Shown: positions 43,114 to 52,900 of the stretch, piece by piece
Numbering within the stretch: the stretch's first letter is position 1
Layout of the letters: the number at the start of each line of letters is the position of its first letter
DNA from: an uncultured Opitutia bacterium
GTDB taxonomy: Bacteria; Verrucomicrobiota; Verrucomicrobiia; Opitutales; Opitutaceae
Direction of reading: 5' to 3'
NCBI GenBank assembly: GCA_903834135.1
Contig: CAILHZ010000005.1
Location: 1 to 64,000, forward strand
DNA: 64,000 bases
Made by a program: the position numbers and the translations under genes
Notes under the pieces: model-generated
Seen by the model: only the letters and a program-made list of their open reading frames with translations
The model's database searches: none
What the model was told of the DNA's origin: nothing

Positions 43114-45189
43114 ATGCCAAGGAGTAGTAAAGAAGATCCAACCGTAGCCAATCCAAGTTTAAATCTAAAGCATGGATTACTCGGCTGTATCGTTCTACTT
43201 GTCGCTGGTTTAGTTGCCTATCACGGTAGTTTTAAAGGACCCTTTATTTTTGATGATATTGATTCAATTGTTGATAATCCAACGATTCGACATCTATGGC
43301 CTTTAAACTCAGTTTTAATGCCGCCCTCGGGTGGTCTTACCGTAGAAGGGCGACCCCTCTTAAATTTTACATTAGCGATTAATTACGCTTTAGGAGGTGT
43401 AAATGTACAGGGGTATCACAGTTTAAATCTAGGGATACATCTGCTAGCAGGAATTTTACTTTTTGGAGTTTTTTATAAACTTTTTAATTTATCTAATCTA
43501 AAGGTTTCTGGACTGCTCGCTTTTTGCGTAGCTTTACTCTGGACAGTGCATCCGCTTCAAACCGAATCCGTTACATACGTTATACAAAGAGCAGAGTCTC
43601 TTATGGGGCTTTTTTATGTTTTAAGTCTTTTTGCATTCCTTAAGTTTCAAGAAGGAAAAGCCTCCTGGGGTGTTATCTCTATAGTTGCCTGTTATTTAGG
43701 TATGGCGACCAAAGAGGATATGGTCTCTGTTCCAGTAATTATTCTCCTAATAGATAGAACACTTATTTTAAGTAGTTTTAAACAATCACTCAAACAAAGG
43801 AGTACGTATTATCTATGGCTTTTTTCTTCATGGATAATTCTAGGGTTTCTCATAAATTCTACGCATGGTCGTGGAGGTACAGTTGGTTTTGATTCTGGAT
43901 TACCAGCATGGCTTTACTGGGTTACTCAATTTCCAGCAATTATTCATTACCTTCAACTTGTTGTTTGGCCAAATCCATTAGTCTTTGATTATGCTTTTGA
44001 CCGTTTCTGGATCTGGCACCCTTGGGCGACATTACCTTACGCAATCTGTGTTTTCGGACTTTTAGGAATCAGTATTTGGTTCGTAATAAAGCGTAATGCC
44101 GCAGGAATTTTAGGATTATTTATTTTTATTTTATTAGCACCGACTTCTATTATTCCGGGTAATAGACAAGCCATGGCTGAGCATCGCATGTATTTACCGA
44201 TTGCAGCTGTCATTGCTCTACTAAGTTTGGGTTTATTAAAATGCTGTGAACTTCTTTTTCATAAATCCAAAGAGGATTCGAGTGATAATAAAATTAAGTG
44301 CTTACTTATAATTTTTACAGCTCTTACTGCTTCAGGGTTTATATATAGGACTATCCAGCGCAATAAAGACTATCAAAGTAACGTAGTACTATGGACAAAA
44401 ACAGTTGAAGCGGTACCTGATAATCCTTTCGCGCATAACAGTCTAGGCAGTGTGCTATTTGAAAGCCATAATCTAGTCGACGCAGAAAAAGAATTTCGCC
44501 AAGCGATTGCACTCAATTCTAATTATGCTCAAGCGCACTCTAATCTAGCTGTCCTGTACTCAAGCGAAGGACGCCAGGATGCATTTGTTCATGAAATTAG
44601 TGTAGCCTTGAGGCTTAATCCAACAGAATATAAACCCCGGTACTATCTAGCACTTGGACTTGCGCAGCTTGGTGATCAAGAAGGTGCGTGTGAGCAATTT
44701 AAAAAAACAATCGAACTGAAACCTTTCTTTGCGGACGCGCATTATGGTTTGGGAACAGCCCTTATGGCATTAGGGAAATACCGTGAGGCAAAAGAAGAAT
44801 TTTTAGTGGCGTTAAGTCAAAGGCCGCTTTTTGCTGAAGCAGAAAATAATTTAGGCAACGTTTACGCTGATCTTAATCAGTTAAGTGACGCACTAGCCGC
44901 TTATCAAAGAGCTGATGGTCTTAAGCTCAACTACGTTGATGCGATTAATAATATAGGTATAACTTATGCGCAAATGCACGATTACGATAAATCTGCAGCC
45001 GCTTTCTCTAAGGCAATACAGGCAGATCCAACATCGCCTTTTGTGCACAATAACTATGCCAATGTACTTAAGAAGTTAGGGCGAATTGCTGAAGCACGAG
45101 CTGAATATCAGGAGGCTTTGCGTATAGAGCCTACTTATAAAGATGCTAGAGCAAATCTAGATGCTCTTAACCAAGAAGCCTCGAAATAG
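43114..45189 (+). CDS. GT-C fold membrane protein with C-terminal TPRs (TMTC-like), paralogue 4
   Basis: 691 aa. A polar ~20-residue N-terminus precedes the first helix, then acidic pair D47-D48 (FIFDDIDS), TIRHLWPL, GRPLLNFTLAINYALGG, HPLQTESVTYVIQRAESLM, GMATKEDMVSVP (the usual EV is ED here) and HRMYLPIAAV. About seven TPRs occupy 430-685. It is transcribed away from paralogue 3 and ends 24 bp from the convergent engB gene. Sequence similarity to paralogue 2 in the membrane half (RHLWP, IIQRAES, HRMYxP) suggests local duplication of these genes. Confidence 0.83.
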   Translation: MPRSSKEDPTVANPSLNLKHGLLGCIVLLVAGLVAYHGSFKGPFIFDDIDSIVDNPTIRHLWPLNSVLMPPSGGLTVEGRPLLNFTLAINYALGGVNVQGYHSLNLGIHLLAGILLFGVFYKLFNLSNLKVSGLLAFCVALLWTVHPLQTESVTYVIQRAESLMGLFYVLSLFAFLKFQEGKASWGVISIVACYLGMATKEDMVSVPVIILLIDRTLILSSFKQSLKQRSTYYLWLFSSWIILGFLINSTHGRGGTVGFDSGLPAWLYWVTQFPAIIHYLQLVVWPNPLVFDYAFDRFWIWHPWATLPYAICVFGLLGISIWFVIKRNAAGILGLFIFILLAPTSIIPGNRQAMAEHRMYLPIAAVIALLSLGLLKCCELLFHKSKEDSSDNKIKCLLIIFTALTASGFIYRTIQRNKDYQSNVVLWTKTVEAVPDNPFAHNSLGSVLFESHNLVDAEKEFRQAIALNSNYAQAHSNLAVLYSSEGRQDAFVHEISVALRLNPTEYKPRYYLALGLAQLGDQEGACEQFKKTIELKPFFADAHYGLGTALMALGKYREAKEEFLVALSQRPLFAEAENNLGNVYADLNQLSDALAAYQRADGLKLNYVDAINNIGITYAQMHDYDKSAAAFSKAIQADPTSPFVHNNYANVLKKLGRIAEARAEYQEALRIEPTYKDARANLDALNQEASK

Positions 45190-45213
45190 GAGACCAGTCT
45201 TTGTAAATACCTC

Positions 45214-45834
45214 TTAACCGCCCGAGACGGCGTGAGGCTTATTTTTCTTTAGCGTTTCATTAATGAAAGTTAAAAGCTCTGCTCGGCCTTTATTAGTCTT
45301 GGCAGAGCTAATAAATATTTCAGGCATTTCTATGCCACCAAGTTTAAGCTGCTGCTCAAATTTTCTGACTGTATTTTCAGTATGGGAAGTCGATTGCTTA
45401 TCAATTTTAGTAAAGACAAGGGCGAACGGTAGAGATTCAGTCGCAAGCCATGCTATAAACTGTAAATCGATAGGCTGGGGGTCTAGGCGTGAATCAATGA
45501 GAGCAAAGATACAGTATAAGTTTTTACGTTTAGAAAGGTATTCACTCACTGCTTGATTGAATCCGTCTCGCTTGTGATGACCAACAGCCGCGTATCCATA
45601 TCCAGGTAGGTCAACTAAACTCCACTTAGAGTTCATTGTAAAAAAGTTAATTAACTGAGTTTTGCCAGGAGTAACAGATACTTTTGCTAACTCGCGTTTC
45701 TCTGACAGACTGTTGATAAGGGATGATTTTCCTACGTTGGACCTTCCGATAAATGCGAATTCTGGTAGATCTGCCCTTGGGCATGACTTAAGGTCTGCTG
45801 CGCTGGTATGGAAAATGGCGGAATTTATTTTCAT
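45214..45834 (-). CDS. engB: Ribosome biogenesis GTPase EngB (YsxC/YihA)
   Basis: 206 aa GTPase acting in late assembly of the large ribosomal subunit. Nucleotide motifs are complete: G1 GRSNVGKS (30-37), G2 region TPGKTQLINFF, G3 DLPGYGYA (75-82), G4 TKID (142-145) and G5 SSAK (about 176). N- and C-termini and length are typical. The start ATG has no clear ribosome site. It is a single-gene unit between the GT-C/TPR cluster and a LysE exporter, and one of the few essential housekeeping genes in the window. Confidence 0.97.
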   Translation of the reverse strand: MKINSAIFHTSAADLKSCPRADLPEFAFIGRSNVGKSSLINSLSEKRELAKVSVTPGKTQLINFFTMNSKWSLVDLPGYGYAAVGHHKRDGFNQAVSEYLSKRKNLYCIFALIDSRLDPQPIDLQFIAWLATESLPFALVFTKIDKQSTSHTENTVRKFEQQLKLGGIEMPEIFISSAKTNKGRAELLTFINETLKKNKPHAVSGG

Positions 45835-45933
45835 GAGATAAAAGCCACCTGCAGCAGCTCATAAGGATACGGTTAAGTGGAGGAATTAAAGTACGGATTA
45901 GCCTTAGGCTGAGCAACACACAACCGCACTAAC

Positions 45934-46563
45934 TTATCGTGCCCTACTGAAAATAGACAAAGCTAAGGCTGCAATGATGAAAAGAGCACCAAATAGCCTA
46001 TTTATCACTTCCATTTGTTTTTCTGTCTTAAACAGATGGGTGAGTTTTGAAGCAAGGCCTGTATATCCGCACATAATGACTGCATCATTGAATGTCATAG
46101 TAGCAATGATGATACTATATTGGATTAATAAAGGGCGCGTGTATTCAACAAATTGAGGAATGACAGCTACCATGAAGATATATCCTTTGGGATTAACGGC
46201 ATTAACAGCCCATCCCTTAGCAACGAGCGTCGTACAATTTTCTTCGTTCTGTGTGGTTCGAATGAATTCTAATTTACCTTGGTGGCTTCTGAAACGTGAT
46301 AGTCCCAGATAGGCAAGATAGATCACTCCTCCCCACTTAAGTACACTGAAGGCAAGAGTTGAGGTATTGGTTAATGCTCCTAAGCCAATGACTGCGACCG
46401 TAAAGACTGTCCACATGCCAAGTATTAAACCCAGTATTCCGTAGATGCCGCGTTTAAAACCGTAATTAAGTCCGCTGGTCATTGCGTAGATAGCGCCAGC
46501 ACCTGGTGAAAGGGATAGTATGACTGAAGCTATAAAGCAGGTGATCCAAATCTCTAAACGCAT
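45934..46563 (-). CDS. LysE/RhtB family amino-acid exporter
   Basis: 209 aa inner-membrane protein with about six helices. The N-terminal signature SLSPGAGAIYAMTSGLNYGFKRG corresponds to the LysE/RhtB family motif (PGP...), and GWAVNAVNPKGYIFMVAVIP is the conserved central segment. Family members export homoserine, threonine, lysine or similar compounds; the substrate is not assignable. It could relieve amino-acid excess, but no regulator or biosynthetic gene adjoins it. Confidence 0.9.
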   Translation of the reverse strand: MRLEIWITCFIASVILSLSPGAGAIYAMTSGLNYGFKRGIYGILGLILGMWTVFTVAVIGLGALTNTSTLAFSVLKWGGVIYLAYLGLSRFRSHQGKLEFIRTTQNEENCTTLVAKGWAVNAVNPKGYIFMVAVIPQFVEYTRPLLIQYSIIIATMTFNDAVIMCGYTGLASKLTHLFKTEKQMEVINRLFGALFIIAALALSIFSRAR

Positions 46564-46677
46564 GATCTATTGAGGCATGGAAACCGCCGCACAGCCAACC
46601 GAAAAGTAATGTTAAATTCCTTAGAGCACTCCCGCTCTATTAAGCTAGTTATTATTTCTATGAAACCTAAATGCGTT

Positions 46678-47535
46678 TTAACTTTTATCTGCAGCTGGAG
46701 TCGAGTCGGTGACAACTGAAAAGACTATGTAGGAGCAAGGAGTTGTCCCTGCGTTGCGTAAACTCATTAAAGCGTTGGACTCTACATAAGCTACTGAGCT
46801 AGGTCCAGAGGTGTGCTTCACTCCATCGACAGTGAATTCTACGCTTCCTTCTTTAATGATAAAAAGCTGAAGCCAAGGATGACTATGTGCTTTGCTAGCA
46901 TCTGTTCCTGCATTTAGTGATGTCACATGCACTTCTAAATTTTTATAAGTTAAAGTTGGCGTATTAACTAAATTGGTTCGGCTACCTGTTTTAGTTGGTT
47001 TTGCTTCAAGCTTACTTAGATCGATCACAGATGAGGGTAGCATAGTTGTAGGAGCATATTCTGCTGCTGCTTGCTCACGTACTGTAGCAGTAGCTGCTGT
47101 ATGAAAATTAATAACAAAGTAGGTTGCTGGTTTGTCGCCTACATTTACGACATTGTGAACATCGTGTGATGCTAAAAACAGCAGTGAGCCTGCGCCAAAG
47201 CGTTGTTTCTTCCCATTGATTGAAGATTCAACGGTTCCTTCTTTAATTAAAATCATCTCCTCTTGAGGATGGTGGTGAGGCGGATGGGATGGAAATCCAG
47301 GTCTTAATGTAGTGATGTGAAATTCAAGTCGATTTAAGGTAGGCGTTGGTGCATCCGCAACAAAGCGCGATTGGCCTACAGGAGTAATCTTAACTTTTAA
47401 TGCCGCCCAATCAAAAAATGAAGAATGTAACACGGCTACTTGTTTGGCAGGTGATGCAGCTTCAGCTGCATGCAGTGGGCTTAAACCACAAGCAATCGTC
47501 AGTATAAGAATTAGCAGAATTTTATTGAGTTTCAT
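46678..47535 (-). CDS. Secreted bicupin protein
   Basis: 285 aa with a signal peptide (hydrophobic 6-22, HAAEAA cleavage region). It has two tandem cupin domains. The first has the metal-binding set HPPHHHPQEEM and later HDVHN. The second keeps HSHPWLQ with E in EGSVEF but lacks an obvious second-motif His (SNALMSLRN), so it may have lost its metal. Fused cupins are often oxygenases, isomerases or sugar-binding proteins; no activity can be assigned. It has one of the better ribosome sites (AAAGGA, 10 bp before ATG) and follows the esterase gene by 18 bp, forming an operon. Confidence 0.82.
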   Translation of the reverse strand: MKLNKILLILILTIACGLSPLHAAEAASPAKQVAVLHSSFFDWAALKVKITPVGQSRFVADAPTPTLNRLEFHITTLRPGFPSHPPHHHPQEEMILIKEGTVESSINGKKQRFGAGSLLFLASHDVHNVVNVGDKPATYFVINFHTAATATVREQAAAEYAPTTMLPSSVIDLSKLEAKPTKTGSRTNLVNTPTLTYKNLEVHVTSLNAGTDASKAHSHPWLQLFIIKEGSVEFTVDGVKHTSGPSSVAYVESNALMSLRNAGTTPCSYIVFSVVTDSTPAADKS

Positions 47536-47553
47536 AAATTAATATTCCTTTTT

Positions 47554-48387
47554 TTATTTTCTTACGTGATTTAATAACCACTTATACAGTTCGGGATTAT
47601 CATAGGTTTGTGTCCACGAGTCATGTCTTGCATCAGGGTAGAGGGTAAGCTTTACATCGATTAATAGTGCTTTTATGAGCATCGCGATCACTTGTTTAGA
47701 CTGTGCAACAGGAACTGTAGGGTCTTTCTCTCCATGAAAAGCCCAGACCCCTAAACTTAAGAGTTCTTGTTTGTGCTCACTTGCGTAACGCAAAATGTAT
47801 TCATCACGATTGCCGCCGCAGATTGGTACAATTGCAGCAAAGAGTTGGGGATTTTTAAGTCCTACACTCCAGGTTCCGTATCCACCCATACTGTTACCCG
47901 TAAGATATACACGCTTTGAGTCTACGTGGTAGCGTGAGATTGCTTCGCTGAGTAAAGCTAGGACAGATTCATCATCCCAGTTGTTACCGCTCGGGCATTG
48001 TGGTGAGATAACAATAAACTGTTCCGATAAGATTTTAGTTGATGCTGAACGATTGGCTAAGACTTCGGCGGTCTCGGGCGCAGTTCCTGGTTTTATAGGA
48101 TCTGCGTATTTACTTACACCTGGATGTAAAAGTCGAGGTGGGCCATGACGAGCAAGTTTCCAAGGATCGGAGCCACGTTCACCTGATCCGTGGAGGTATA
48201 TAATCAGCGGCCATGCTTTTGTGGTATTTTCAGCATAAGCTTTGGGAAGTGAGACTAAATACTGATAGCCTACGATATGGGTTATCGTACGTTGAAAAGA
48301 ATCAACTACTTGTTGTTCTTCGGCTTTCATTGGGCTTAGACCACTTAGGGCTATAAGCGTTACATAGGTAACTAATTCTTTAAGCAT
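47554..48387 (-). CDS. Secreted CE1/PHB-depolymerase-like alpha/beta esterase
   Basis: 277 aa from ATG 48387, which gives a standard signal peptide (MLKELVTYVTLIALSGLSPMKAE); a GTG 16 codons upstream would add residues and is less likely. The catalytic triad is visible: S166 (GNSMGG), D222 (HGEKDPTVP) and H254 (DARHDSW). The oxyanion segment is IIYLHGSGERG (62-72), and the spacing matches feruloyl/acetyl-xylan esterases and related secreted hydrolases. It probably removes ester groups from polysaccharides before glycosidases act. First gene of an operon with the bicupin; divergent from the Gfo/Idh/MocA gene. Confidence 0.87.
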   Translation of the reverse strand: MLKELVTYVTLIALSGLSPMKAEEQQVVDSFQRTITHIVGYQYLVSLPKAYAENTTKAWPLIIYLHGSGERGSDPWKLARHGPPRLLHPGVSKYADPIKPGTAPETAEVLANRSASTKILSEQFIVISPQCPSGNNWDDESVLALLSEAISRYHVDSKRVYLTGNSMGGYGTWSVGLKNPQLFAAIVPICGGNRDEYILRYASEHKQELLSLGVWAFHGEKDPTVPVAQSKQVIAMLIKALLIDVKLTLYPDARHDSWTQTYDNPELYKWLLNHVRK

Positions 48388-48582
48388 TGGGATAAATGAG
48401 CCGGGGATCGAAAACGCAGAGGTAAAGATATACACCTAGTCCAAGGTCTCGGCGGCCGCAACTGAGTATTTAACCTAACCTGAAGAATGCAGATTAATCC
48501 TTTGACCTTGTGTAACAAGAGGTAGAAAAACACGTCTTAGCCCTTACCCTTAAAACATTCATTTTAGGTCTAAATTACCCCT

Positions 48583-49947
48583 ATGTCCAAAGTTCATACT
48601 AGCCCTAGCTTTTTCAATATTTCCCGCGGTCAGTTTATTAAGCGGTGCGCATCTATTGCAGCAATGACAGGATTGCCCTTGTGGTTTGTTGAACGCCAAG
48701 AAATTGAAGCAGCAGAGACACCTAAGAAGTATGGTGCTAATGATCGGCCTGCTATTGCTCTTATTGGGAGTGGTAGTCAAGGCCAGGGAGACGCTTCAAA
48801 CGCCCGTAATTACGGAGATATCGTAGCGGTCTGTGATGTAGATCAGAAGCATGCAGAACAGGCTGCAAAGAAATTTACTAAGGATGGGCATGTGCCTAAA
48901 ATATACTCTGACTTTAGACGTCTTTTAGAGCGTCCTGATATCGATCTCATTGTTAACGCAACACCGGATCACTGGCATACCCTAGTAAACATCGCAGCAG
49001 CCAGGGCTGGTAAGGATATTTATGGAGAAAAGCCTCTTACCCTCACAATAGATGAAGGCAGGCATGTCATTAAGGCAGTGCGTGATAATAAACGTATTTT
49101 ACAAACAGGAACTCAGCAGCGCAGCACGGCGCGCTTTAGGCTCGCATGCGAATTGGTGCGTAATGGCCGTATTGGTAAACTTAAAAAAGCTGAAGTTTGG
49201 CTTCCTGCAGGACTAAAAGGTGGTCCGTTTAAATCGAGTGCGGTACCTGCTACACTAGATTGGGACTTTTGGCAGGGCCAAACACCATGGAATGAGTATG
49301 TGACTGAGCGCTGCCATCAAACGTTTCGGTTTTGGTATGAATACTCAGGTGGTACAATGACCGATTGGGGTGCACACCATAACGATATAGCTTATTGGGC
49401 TATCGGCTTACTTGCGCCAAGTGTAGTTGAGTCTAAAGTTTTGGTTCAACCGATTGCTGGAGGCTATACTACATTTCCTGAATATGAAGTAAACTACACC
49501 TATTCAAATGGGGTACAACTTCACATTCAGACCACAAAAGATGATTCTATTTACGGAGGTGTAATTAATAAAGCAGGTCAACGAAATGGAATTCGTTTCG
49601 AAGGAACTGAAGGTTGGATCTGGGTGAATCGTGATGAAATTAAATCAAACGATAAGCAACTTCTCACAGCGCCACTCCCCGAAAATGCAATACGCCTGTA
49701 TAAGAGTAACAATCATATGAAAAATTTCATCGATTGTGCACGTTCAAGAGAATTGCCAGTTTGCGATGTAGAAATTGGGCACCGCTCAGCAACTATGTGT
49801 CATTTAGGTGCGATCTCAATGAGGACGGGACATAAATTAAATTGGGATTCCCAATTAGAACGCTTTATCGGGGATTATGCCGAAGAGGCTAATGGCTACT
49901 TAAAACGAGAAATGCGTAAACCTTACGATTACTCCTTTGTAAGCTAA
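48583..49947 (+). CDS. Gfo/Idh/MocA family sugar oxidoreductase, exported
   Basis: 454 aa. An N-terminal export signal has SRGQFIK where a twin-arginine motif would be SRRxFLK, followed by a hydrophobic stretch (22-34). The Rossmann motif ALIGSGSQGQG (59-69), NATPDHWH (125-132) and the catalytic EKP (149-151) are present, and GAHHNDIAYWAIG carries the conserved His pair. Family enzymes oxidise sugars or inositols at a secondary carbon, and some make 3-keto-glycosides. CCCCTATG runs straight into its start codon. The PVC-type dehydrogenase gene follows after 22 bp, giving a likely two-gene operon coupling oxidation to haem. Confidence 0.9.
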   Translation: MSKVHTSPSFFNISRGQFIKRCASIAAMTGLPLWFVERQEIEAAETPKKYGANDRPAIALIGSGSQGQGDASNARNYGDIVAVCDVDQKHAEQAAKKFTKDGHVPKIYSDFRRLLERPDIDLIVNATPDHWHTLVNIAAARAGKDIYGEKPLTLTIDEGRHVIKAVRDNKRILQTGTQQRSTARFRLACELVRNGRIGKLKKAEVWLPAGLKGGPFKSSAVPATLDWDFWQGQTPWNEYVTERCHQTFRFWYEYSGGTMTDWGAHHNDIAYWAIGLLAPSVVESKVLVQPIAGGYTTFPEYEVNYTYSNGVQLHIQTTKDDSIYGGVINKAGQRNGIRFEGTEGWIWVNRDEIKSNDKQLLTAPLPENAIRLYKSNNHMKNFIDCARSRELPVCDVEIGHRSATMCHLGAISMRTGHKLNWDSQLERFIGDYAEEANGYLKREMRKPYDYSFVS

Positions 49948-49969
49948 TTTAAATTTCGAATATTCATTA

Positions 49970-52900
49970 ATGATTAAGTCACTTGGTCTTATCTGTCTTG
50001 GATGCATTGGTGTCGTATTTACACTCAATGCAGACGAGCAACCTCAACATCTTACCGATAGCCAGATCTTAGCTAAGGTAACTTACCCGTCTGACTTTAC
50101 GGCATCTGTCTTTGCCTCGCCTCCTGATATTAGGTACCCTATTTTTTTAAGTGCAGCTGCGGATGGCACACTATTCATTGGCTGCGATGAAAACGGATCG
50201 TTAGACACTGTAGTAGGAAGAGGCCGTGTTATCATGGCTCGTGATACCAAAGGTACAGGGAAGGCAGATACCTTCACTACTTTTGCAAAAATGGATAGTC
50301 CTCGTGGAGTGGCATGGGATCCAAGTACTCGCACACTGTATGTAATGCATCCTCCATTCTTAACTGCTTACCACGATGATAACAATACAGGTGTTGCTAA
50401 CAGGCAGGAAGATTTAATCTCAGGACTTGGTTTCGATCTTAGTTTCCGCGGTGCCGATCATACGATTAATGGCATTCGTCTGGGTATAGATGGATGGATT
50501 TATATCGCATGCGGTGATTACGGTGCAGTTAAAGCTACAGGTAAAGATGGCAGATCTTTTAGTCTACGCGGTGGTGGCATTGTGCGTATTCGTCCCGACG
50601 GTACTGGGATGGAGCTTGTAGCACACGGCACCCGTAATATTTTATCAGTAGCTGTTAGTCCAACACTCGATCTTTTCGTGAGAGATAACACCAATGATGG
50701 GGACGACTGGAATGATCGACTTTCATATGTGCCAATGAGTGCGGAGATGGGTTATCCTACATTGTTTAGAAATTTTGCAGATGAAATGATTCCTGCTCTT
50801 TATGACTTTGGTGGCGGTTCTCCTGTAGGATCTATCTTTCTTGATGAACCACTGCTTCCTGAGCAATGGGCTCGCGGATTTTATTCGGTTGAGTGGGGTC
50901 GCAATGAAATTGTGAAGCATACAATGACTCCCCAGGGTGGTACGTTTTCTGTTAAGACCACACCATTTATGAAAATGGTTCGTGCTACTGATTTAGAAAC
51001 AGACGGCGTCGGACATCTTTATGCTGCGAGTTGGGATGGAGCTACGTTTACTTATGTCGGCCCTAATGTTGGGTATGTGATACAGCTTACACCAAAAAAT
51101 GCTAAAGTGGTTTATGCGCCACAGTTTAAAGCATTAAAAGATTCAGAGTTAGTAGCTTTAGTTAGTTCAAACAGTGCTGTCTATAGACTAGCGGCTCAGC
51201 GCGAACTTTTAGTACGTAAAATAAATCCAGAGGTTGTTGATGGACTACAAAAACTTATGTCCTCAAGTGCTAGTGCTGCTGTGAAAGTAGCTTCTATTTT
51301 TACACTGAAGCAAATGCTTGGTATTAATTCACATAAAGTACTTATCTCTTATTTAGCTGATCCGTCCCTGCGGGAATATATCCTAAAAGCTTTAGCGGAT
51401 GATACCGATGTTGCGACAGAAGTTTCCGCTGAACCTTTTATCGCAAGCTTAAATGATTCGAATGCAAGAGTAAGATCTCAGGCTGTTATTGGCCTAGGAA
51501 GATTAGGTAAATTAGATGCTGCGCCGCAGCTGCTCCTGCGCACAGCTGATTCAGATTATACGGTAGCCCATTTAGCTGTACAGGCTCTGAGAAGACTTAA
51601 GGCTTCTGATGTCTGTTTGGCTGCGATAGATCAAAACGACGCACGTATAAGGCGTGGTGCATTCTTAGTACTACAGTCTTTGTATGAGCCTAAGGTTGTT
51701 GATGCACTCATTGCTCGTCTACCGCATGCCGAGGGTAAGCTCAAAGATGGTATCTTCAATGCACTTGCCCGTTTGGATATGAAAGAGGCTCCTTACGTGG
51801 ATCCTAAAATGTGGTGGAATACGCGGCCAGATACAAGCGGACCTGTTTATAAACCAGTGCGTTGGGAAGCTAGTGACGCGATTGAATTAGCTCTTAAAAA
51901 ACAACTTGCGGAGGGTGTAGGCAGTGAGGGTAAATTTTATGTTAAGACACTGCTTGCCACGAAAGTTACCTTTCCAGGTGCAACGACACTGATGTTAGAT
52001 AAAGCAGGCAATGATGCATCTTCTCGTCTCGATTTAATTGAGCCTATGTTATCGCCAAAAACGCCTGCAGCTAAAGAGTTGATGGATGCACTTGCTTTAA
52101 TTGCACATGATTCCAAGCAGACTGTTTTAGTCAGAGCGCGTGCGCTTCGCTTCATGATTAGCCAATTAGATAAAAATCAAAAAATTGTTATTCCAACTTT
52201 AGTTGAATTAACTAGCGGTGATAAACCTGCTGCACTTTCGAGTCTTTGGAATGAAGTCACGCATGATTCTCGAATGGCACGTAGATTGAAAGAATACACA
52301 GAATATGCCTACAGCACAGATCCTCTTTTTAGGACACTAGGTACTACCGTGCTAGTTAATATTGTAGAAAATCCAGTGATTAAAAATGATAAGGCTAAAA
52401 TTGCGGCTAAAAAAACAGCTCATGCATTATTAGATACAAAGGTTGGTGCTCTAACTCTACTTGATGCGATCGCTCGCACGCATGCTGCTGATTTCGCAGA
52501 TATTGTTAAAAGCCAACTTGGAAGCAGTGATGCCGACATCGCCGCATCTGCTGGTATTGCCTATAAAGCACTTCACTTAGATGAAACTCAAAGTGGTGTG
52601 TCTCAGCTAATTAGTGACTTACCCTACGAAGAAGTAGTCAGACGTGTAGTTGCAATCAAGGGAGATCCTAAGCGAGGCCAAGAAATGTTTATACAGCATG
52701 CTTGTTTTGTATGTCATACTTTGACTCCACATGATCCTGCTAAGGGTCCTATGTTGGGAGGAATTCGGGAGCGTTACAGCCGCGCTGACATTGTGGAAGC
52801 TGTTCTTAAGCCAAGTGCTAAGATAGCGCAGGGTTTTGAATCTCAATTTTTCAAAGTGAAAAATAACGGCGAAACAATAGAAGGCTTCGTTATAAAGGAA

